From: Conus ventricosus
Taxonomy: Eukaryota; Mollusca; Gastropoda; Neogastropoda; Conidae
Reading direction: 5' to 3'
Length of the DNA stretch: 64,000 bases
NCBI GenBank assembly: GCA_018398815.1
Contig: CM031595.1
Location: forward strand, 42,800,954-42,864,953
Shown piece by piece: positions 58,262 to 64,000 of this stretch (its first letter is position 1; the number at the start of each line of letters is the position of its first letter). Below the pieces are notes generated by a model that saw nothing but the letters and a program-made list of their open reading frames with translations, made no database searches and had not been told where the DNA came from. Both the position numbers and the translations under genes were made by a program.

Positions 58262-61200
58262 TGTTTTAGAGAAACAGAGAGAGAGAAAGTGCGTGTGTGT
58301 GCGCGTGCATGCATGCATGCGTGCGTGCGCGAGTCTTTGTGTATGTGTGTGCATATGCGTCACATACCGGCAGCCTTTTCAAGAAAAACAAAACAATGGA
58401 AAGCGATCAAAACACTGAAAACAAAATGCAGTCCTTCACTCCCACCCCCATCCCTCCCGACCCTTACCCCCGATTTTCCATATCCCAGAAAATACATGGC
58501 TTTGTTCCAGACACATGAAAAGATCTATGTATTCATTGTTTCTAGGATAAGTTAAAAAGATCCTTACCCTACAACAGAACAACAACTACAAACCTCCAGC
58601 ATCTGCAATTAAGAAAATGTTCTGCAGAGTCTAGCAGTTATCAACTCCATGATGTTTGCAAAGTATGCGGAGCCAGCTCAAAGTAGACAGATGATGTTCG
58701 GAAATGTTTGTGATAGGAGGACAAACAAAATGCCTTTAAGTACAGGGTGAATGATCAAACTGAACAATGCTTAATGATCTACTGAACTTTTTGATAGGCA
58801 TGACATATGAATGTATGTGACTGAAAATGTGACGCTTTCCTGCATTGATCATTGTGGTAAAACTGCAAAGATCAGAAACTGCAGTTTGTTTATCCCTTTC
58901 CCCAAGGTTTTCCATATAATCACCCTTACAGCTTTATCTGAGCTGACCCAATGACCCTGAGACAGAAGTGATAGCTGGTGAGAATTATTATGAAACATAA
59001 AATGACATTTTCTTTAGGGAAACAAAAAGACTGAATGTGACTTGCAAGATCAACTAAAATCTGAATGACAATGGATTAAGTAAAACACAGAAAGAACAGA
59101 TTGTACTCTGTGACCAAGACTTTATTCGGTTATGTGAGCAAGTTGCTGGTCAACGGCTGTACCATTGCTGAACAGGTCCTGTCCGTGGTGTCAATCTGCA
59201 TAAAAACCAACCATATCCTGATGTTTTTTCCCCATCAGCTGGAATTGTATAATTTTATTCAGGGGCTATGAAATATTCAGCTTTGGCCGGTGTACTGTCA
59301 TTTCATTTGCAAGCCAAAGTGCATCTATTGTTTTGTTAGTATACCGAGAATGCTTTGTGTAGGCAATAGGGCAACCAGGTTCACACCAGCCCTATGACTA
59401 AAGTCTATAAACATTACCATGCCAAGACCTAAAGCATCAACCACACTATAACCTCATGGTACTTAGGCATGGCCCATGAATCAATGGTCAGAAATGTACA
59501 AAGCTTCATATGCCTCATTCAAGACAAGCATACTGGGCATTCATGGTCCGAAGCTCAATCTCTAACTGTTGCCCCTAAATAATGCACTGAAAGAATAAAT
59601 ATGCACAATATTGTGAGATTGCAGAACTTTGCTTTTCAACATGAATGCCTTCTGTTATATAGTATGTATGCATGCATTCATGCATGCATGCATGCGTGTG
59701 TGCATGCATGCGTGTGCGAGTGCGGATTGAGCGCAAGTGAGTGTGCACATACTTTGCACAACTACCAAGATTAAACATTCTGCCCTCATTTTATAGATCT
59801 TTTTTTTTACCCCCAAATACACACTCTATAACCAGATCTTGAAATTGTGAGTAAAGTGTTTCAGAGTTTTCCTGCAAGAAAACATTAAATGGATCACCTA
59901 CATTAGCAACACTGTGGTCAAAGCCTTTAACATCTTGAGCCATCAGAAGATCCCTGAAAACAAAGCAGTAAAACATTAAGAAACAGTACTGGCCTACAAG
60001 ACATTGGTTTCCACCCACCTCCAGTATAGAGAACAGTTGTAATAAGAAACTATTCAGAACATAGAGGCTGCACAGTGCAGAGCGGTACTCTTTGTCAAGG
60101 GCAACAATTCACTAACATCAAGCATGTTTGTGTTGACTGATAAACTGAAGAGGCCCTTACTGGAAAAGAAAAGAACTGCAGCCAGCCTCACGACCTCCTT
60201 CTAAATTCACAGTAACCAGCTTCATGTCAAGTGTAAAAACCTCAAGCCATTTGAAACCAGAACAAGGCATGGACATGACCAGCAGTGCCACATGATCCTC
60301 TGCTGCACACACCAATGAAACTCCTCCTTTGTTCCTTTGCACCATCAGAGACTGGAATAATCTTAGTAAAGAAACTGCTGAAGCTCCGTCTGTCACGGCC
60401 TTCTCTAAGATGATTCTTGTAGAACTGTAGCGAACAAACTAACCCTGTCTCCCTTCCCCCTCCCTTTTCTTTTTTCACCCAGCAGCAGCTCAAAGAGGTG
60501 GAATTAGCATCATGCTGGGGCTGCTGATCGGTCACTGGTCAGATCTACCTTTTGTCTTCCAGTCTCTCTTTCTTTCTTCTGAACTCTTTTTGCCCCTGTC
60601 GCAAAAATGAAGATCAGGAGTGATTATGGCTGTTACCTGGAGAAAAAACAACAACCTGGAAACTTTCATCTGAAGACAACACTAGCACTGGTACTGCTAA
60701 AAACTTCACAAATCTCCCTCTCATCCAACAGTTTCTTCCATCCTAAAAAAAGTATGATGTCAGAAATTTGTGATCACCTGTCAACTGAATCAGAGATGTG
60801 TACGCTGCTTCATTTTTTAACTGTCACTCAGCCATGGGTTCATTTAAAACAAACGACAGCGCTTCAAGGAGGGAGGTCAAGTAGGGACAGCAAGATGAAC
60901 AGAAATGACAGAAATAAGTTGGGGGCAGGGGACACCTTTCAATTCCAGAATTACTTGAATCAACCACCAGGTTTCAGATAAAATAAGATATATCATGAAC
61001 TGAAATCTTCTTCTTCTTCTTCGTTCGCTCAGACAGGAACCCCAGATGCACTGATGAAGGCTGCCGTCCGGCGGAGGTCCTCCAGAGATCCGTAGAGTTT
61101 CTCCCTCATCGGTTGGTCTTCCACCCTGGCGGGTCCTCAACGGTCGAGCACCATATCGAGATTCTCCAAGGTTGTCTGTCATGTGAGCGGGGATGCGTTG

Positions 61201-63608
61201 TGCTGCCGTTACGCCCCTGACAAGTCAGGACCAGCACATCCGACTTCGGCTCTTGCCATTTATCCCATGGCTGGGGTAAGGCTTGGAGCAGTGTCAGGGC
61301 GTGTCCACGCGCCGGTGGGCCTGCACAGAGTTCCTTCCTTTCTCGGTGGGGACCTTACTCCTCCATCTGGACTGCTCTAGCCTGCGGCTTTCCTTGATTG
61401 GAGAGGCCGAGATCTAGTTTTAATATAGCGCCAGTCGTCCGCTCCCGTGCCGCGTTAGTCACAACAGAGGTTGCGTCCAACCTGCCCCATGTCCCCCTGA
61501 GGAAACACCCACATTAACGTGGCGAGAAGGTGCGACTACGGTTTTCACCCTTTCTTAATAGAAGAAAGGGATCTTCGCAGATCGAACTGAAATAAGAACA
61601 CACAAACATCAGAGAGAAAAAAAAAGTGAACAACTCCAAAATGCAGAAAAATTATCAGAATGAACTAAACTGACAGTGAAGGAGTATAGTAATAAACTGA
61701 TTTCAGTTGTGAGTATGCTGGTATTGGATATATGACTGCTGAGCTTTGGGTTTTTCGGTTAGGTGTGGTACTTCTTTTATATCTGGAGTTTAAACGCATT
61801 CATTCGGCCAATCAGCAATATCACTTATCGTCTCCAGCTTCTTAAAAGTGAACTATTCATTATTCTTGCACTTGCTGACATTGATTTTTTTTATATCATA
61901 AAGTATGTCACTTTTTTGTTCAAACAAAACTATTGTAAACTATCAATCCATCAAAATTACCCCACAAAACTGGAGACATGAAATACAATTTATTCTTTTC
62001 ACTAAACTGGAGGCATGAAAATCCAAATTCTGTTTACTACCTATGAAACCCTATCTGTTTTATTTTATGGAAAGCCCCCCCCCCCACCCCCCCCCCAAAA
62101 AAAAAAGCAGTCAACCATCAATCCATGAAAAGGATGAAATTTTCAATCATGTCAATTGTATGCTTGTGATCTAGGCAATATCTGGCTATCACTATCACTG
62201 TCTGCAGTCTTTCATCTTCAGTCACCTGGAGAATACTCTATGTCTCAGAACATTGAATTTCGATCTCAAAAGGTACTTTTAAACCAATTTTTTTTCTTTT
62301 TTCTTTTTCTCTGTGTAAGGTCTGCCACTGTTTCTTCACTTAAAACAACCTTGAACTAAACTGCCTTGCAGCCCACTGGGTGATCAGTCTCCAGTATCTT
62401 TAAACATCTTCTGCAGAAAACATGTTAATCCCCTTGTGCTGAATCCCACTCAAAGATGGGAGACACACTGGGAGACTGACATATGTCCGCACACTCATTA
62501 TATGGGATGCATGTTAGTTTACTGTCAGGTAACATACCAGATAAGCCAGTTCCAAAAGCACAATGTCAAGAAAAGAAATTCTTCATCTGCTAGATCTTGA
62601 CAAGCCTGCTGACAGGGATACTGATGAGTCTCTTTCGCCTCCAGAAAGTGATAACAGTAGTGAAAGTGATACAAGAAGATCATGCAGAAACTGTGCATCA
62701 GTGTCAGATTTTATTTTGGTGGACAGTACAAGTGGACAGACTGACCTTGGTAGGGCCAGGGGTGTTCAATGCTCATCTCGGACTTGAGATAGGGCAATCA
62801 ACTTACAAATTATAACACAACTAAACTCAGCATCCATTTTTCATTAAGTACACACATCTGGTGTTGATTGCTCTATATCTAGGGCTGCTAAACAGGTTAG
62901 TTTACAACTACTGTACTTTAAAAACAAATTTCTTGGTGGCAGGCTCTGGCTGGCAGGAACATCAGGCAGAGGCAGTGCCAATCACAACAACACTCGTTAA
63001 GCTAACCTTTCCTTCTGCTTATCCCTTCTACTTCTTGCTGCACATGCTCAACACTTTCTTCCAATTCCTGATACTAGAACAGAACTGTAATAAACACCCA
63101 TACATTTCCTTTCATATCCCCTGTATTTAACAACAAAAAAAAAAGGGGGGGGGGGGGGGCGGGGGCGGGGGGGGGGCTACACTCGACCCTAGTAGCTTTT
63201 AGTGTTTCATATAATTATATTTAAATATCCATTTAGATATGAGTACAGTGTTACTGGGGAGTAAAAATAAACTGGCACCTCTGTACCATTCATAAACAGA
63301 CCCCCGCAAAGTGACAGAATCATCAACCGGTTGACAGCGGCCACTATACGGAAGGAGAAGAAGTACATCTAGGCTACGGTAAACTGCACTGCCTGCAATG
63401 TAATGAACTAGGCCTACATAGGCTACGGTAAACCTGCACTGCCTGCAATGTGATGAACTATAGGCCAAAGTATAAACATATCAGCAAATGGTTCCCCTAG
63501 TTTCGACAGTTACTCACCAGCACAGGATCGTGATTTACATATCTTGAACAACAGAAAGAGAATTGCGAATAGATGAGACATGTCCGCGACGAGTCTGTAA
63601 ACATTCAT
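52464..63608 (-). CDS. KDEL-receptor-like paralog with long C-terminal tail, 4 exons
   Basis: Exons 63518-63608, 56258-56516, 53974-54389 and 52464-52691 give about 331 residues once one missing base in exon 2 and one in exon 3 are allowed for. The first 200 residues align over the whole KDEL receptor fold, and intron positions 1 and 2 are the same as in KDELR. Kept residues: Arg5, His12, Arg47, Asp50, Glu117, Trp120, Glu127, Tyr158, Arg159, Tyr162, Asn165, Arg169. Changed: Asp193 is Tyr, the seventh helix is three residues shorter, and the KGKK tail is replaced by about 130 residues, acidic and Ser-rich ([26 protein letters not shown]). It is likely membrane-bound in the early secretory pathway; retrieval function is uncertain. 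Splice sites are intact, so I favour a functional gene with two consensus errors. Confidence 0.9.
53974..54389 (-). CDS. KDELR-like paralog exon 3 (one single-base loss)
   Basis: Acceptor GATGTGCAG, donor GTTTGT. It reads [20 protein letters not shown] and IRKTG, loses one G of a GGGG run near 54316, then [33 protein letters not shown] and [16 protein letters not shown], and carries on 50 residues beyond the usual receptor end with no intron at the KDELR exon 3/4 position. With the base restored it is 139 codons, phase 0 to 0. Confidence 0.91.
54555..54583 (+). repeat. poly(G) tract, 29 bp
   Basis: Run of 29 G, then A and six more G, in paralog intron 2. Confidence 0.95.
54760..55480 (+). 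mobile_element. second copy of the 27.9-28.7 kb repeat (plus orientation)
   Basis: It matches the reverse complement of about 28600-27890 in order: CTCAAATTTCCTGACCAGCA, ATATATTATGAAAGCAAG, TTCGATATCCTCTCCA, GTGGATTGCTGATG and CAATGCCACTGAAGTGGCAC. The tRNA-like head of the other copy is absent, so this is 5'-truncated. It lies in intron 2 of the paralog. Confidence 0.8.
56258..56516 (-). CDS. KDELR-like paralog exon 2 (one single-base loss)
   Basis: Acceptor (TG)nTTACAG, donor GTTGGT. It reads [20 protein letters not shown] and [10 protein letters not shown], loses one base near 56400 (GCTCC for GCCTCC), then [20 protein letters not shown] and [10 protein letters not shown]. 259 bases are present against 260 expected. 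Confidence 0.92.
56521..56578 (+). repeat. (CA)n at the paralog exon 2 acceptor
   Basis: About 29 CA units; on the gene's strand this is (TG)n immediately before TTACAG, where a polypyrimidine tract would normally be. Confidence 0.96.
56580..57843 (+). mobile_element. 5'-truncated LINE inserted in (CA)n
   Basis: Reverse-transcriptase fragment from [30 protein letters not shown] and catalytic [10 protein letters not shown] to [12 protein letters not shown] and [13 protein letters not shown], then frameshifts. A C-terminal remnant (57315-57551) reads [20 protein letters not shown]. The 3' UTR ends AATAAAGATAATTTTGACTT with tandem TTGAC units to 57843. (CA)n abuts both ends. It lies antisense in paralog intron 1, about 65 bp from exon 2. 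Confidence 0.9.
57844..57994 (+). repeat. (CA)n, (CCA)n and (CA)n microsatellites
   Basis: (CA)n at 57844-57896, ACCACC units to about 57927, then CA-rich sequence to 57994. Confidence 0.95.
58199..58260 (+). repeat. (TG)n microsatellite
   Basis: About 31 TG units, followed by a GA- and GCAT-rich stretch to about 58340. Confidence 0.96.
58341..59955. other. paralog intron 1, mostly featureless
   Basis: No exon or element recognised. A (GCAT)n-like run lies at about 59668-59715. Confidence 0.5.
59960..60440 (+). mobile_element. degenerate LINE 3' coding remnant
   Basis: Stops and frameshifts throughout, but blocks match the end of CR1-like ORF2: [40 protein letters not shown] and [11 protein letters not shown]. 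It lies in intron 1 of the paralog, antisense to it. Confidence 0.7.
61008..61575 (-). mobile_element. GC-rich repeat ending in (GAA)n
   Basis: About 560 bp much richer in GC than its surroundings. On the minus strand it starts near a CCCTTTCTT/AAGAAAGGG hairpin (61545-61569) and ends with GAAGAAGAAGAAG (61008-61023), like a retroposon tail. It shares CGCCGGTGGGC and GGACTGCTCTA, in the same order and strand, with the 511-bp array unit. No protein recognised. Confidence 0.55.
62563..62787 (+). CDS. small ORF, hypothetical (possible transposase start)
   Basis: 75 codons from ATG; the protein begins [20 protein letters not shown] and is rich in Ser, Asp and Glu ([12 protein letters not shown]), then basic/Cys residues. 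It resembles the acidic N-terminus of piggyBac-type transposases only in general composition; no catalytic domain follows. It may be a decayed fragment or chance. It lies in intron 1 of the paralog. Confidence 0.2.
   Translation: MSRKEILHLLDLDKPADRDTDESLSPPESDNSSESDTRRSCRNCASVSDFILVDSTSGQTDLGRARGVQCSSRT
63145..63176 (+). repeat. poly(G) tract with C interruptions
   Basis: 15 G, C, 5 G, C, then 10 G. Confidence 0.95.
63370..63468 (+). repeat. 49-bp tandem duplication
   Basis: TAGGCTACGGTAAACTGCAC and its continuation TGCCTGCAATGTnATGAACTA occurs at 63370 and 63419, about 50 bp downstream of paralog exon 1's donor on its strand. Confidence 0.95.
63518..63608 (-). CDS. KDELR-like paralog exon 1
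   Basis: ATG at 63608; [20 protein letters not shown] then KSRSCA; donor GTGAGT after codon 30 plus one base, the same phase-1 position as KDELR exon 1. Length 91, identical to KDELR exon 1. Confidence 0.94.
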
Positions 63609-63730
63609 TTTTGCGCTTGAAGGTGGTCGTGGGCTCGTCGTCCGTCTGATGCTCGTTTCTCGCTGGGTAACTTACTTCCTGTTTGAGGTCGACGCAACCC
63701 AAACATAATGATCAAGGGCAATAATCAATT
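63609..63730 (-). promoter_or_regulatory. putative paralog promoter / 5' UTR
   Basis: Upstream of the paralog ATG on the minus strand. AAGGGCAATAA (63714-63724, plus spelling) mirrors the motif upstream of KDELR. No TATA box is obvious. Function is inference. Confidence 0.3.
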
Positions 63731-63757
63731 CCTCTGCGTGGAAACCAAACCAAAACC

Positions 63758-64000
63758 AAAATTGGAAATGAAGTGAGGCAGGGAACAGTAAACAATAAAC
63801 AGTAAACAAGTGGGGTATGTTTTGCTCCCATAAGAAAACCTAACACAGAGTAACTTTTATTCAAGAGTGGCACAGCCTTTTAAACTTGAATAAAGTCAGA
63901 CAAATACATAGACGAACAATCTAAACACACAGACGGACAGAAACAATACAAATAACCTCAATTTAATCAAAAGAAAATTGGAAATGAAGTGAGGCAGGGA
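63758..64000 (+). repeat. 27-bp direct repeat running off the window
   Basis: AAAATTGGAAATGAAGTGAG plus GCAGGGA occurs at 63758-63784 and again at 63974-64000; the second copy is cut by the window end, so the unit may be longer (offset 216 bp). Confidence 0.9.

Noticed and set aside
59670..59715. CRISPR-like or regulatory GCAT array
   Set aside because: Simple (GCAT)n microsatellite without spacers.

Overview
The window looks like nuclear DNA of a marine gastropod mollusc. It is AT-rich and intron-rich, with many (CA/TG)n, (AT)n, (GA)n, (GAA)n, (TAG)n and (ACG/ATG)n microsatellites and unusually many poly(G)/poly(C) runs. It also holds a tRNA-derived SINE whose core resembles a family I recall from gastropods, several CR1-like LINE remnants, a decayed Ty3/gypsy element and three Tc1/mariner elements. 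The gastropod assignment is inference; no taxonomic marker gene is present. No operon, CRISPR array, rRNA or canonical tRNA gene was seen.

Three host genes can be built exon by exon with GT-AG junctions and matching codon phases. (1) 910-12603, plus strand: the C-terminal two thirds (7 exons, 303 residues) of POLG2, the accessory subunit of mitochondrial DNA polymerase gamma; its 5' end lies left of the window. (2) 23281-29638, minus strand: a complete 4-exon KDEL receptor gene (212 codons once two missing bases are allowed for), convergent with POLG2. (3) 52464-63608, minus strand: a second, divergent KDEL-receptor-like gene that shares the first two intron positions. Its third coding exon is longer and a fourth exon adds a long acidic, Ser-rich tail (about 331 residues). 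It keeps the known KDEL-binding residues but replaces Asp193 and the C-terminal lysines used for COPI retrieval. This paralog is the most interesting biology in the window.

Region by region: 1-12.6 kb is POLG2, with a SINE and a Tc1-like element in one intron. 12.6-23.3 kb is the convergent intergenic/3'UTR interval, with a 234-bp direct duplication, a Tc1-like element and an intact mariner. 23.3-29.6 kb is KDELR, with an approximately 800-bp repeat in intron 1. 29.9-52.4 kb is a transposon-rich interval: a nested LINE pair; a broken LINE interrupted by poly(C); a CR1-like LINE split by a 511-bp-period array flanked by an 87-bp duplication; and a Ty3/gypsy relic. 52.4-63.6 kb is the KDELR-like paralog, with a LINE inserted into a (CA)n tract close to exon 2.

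Both KDEL-receptor genes carry single-base losses, mostly in short homopolymers, in otherwise perfectly conserved exons. I read these as consensus errors of a long-read assembly rather than pseudogenisation, but the sequence alone cannot settle that.
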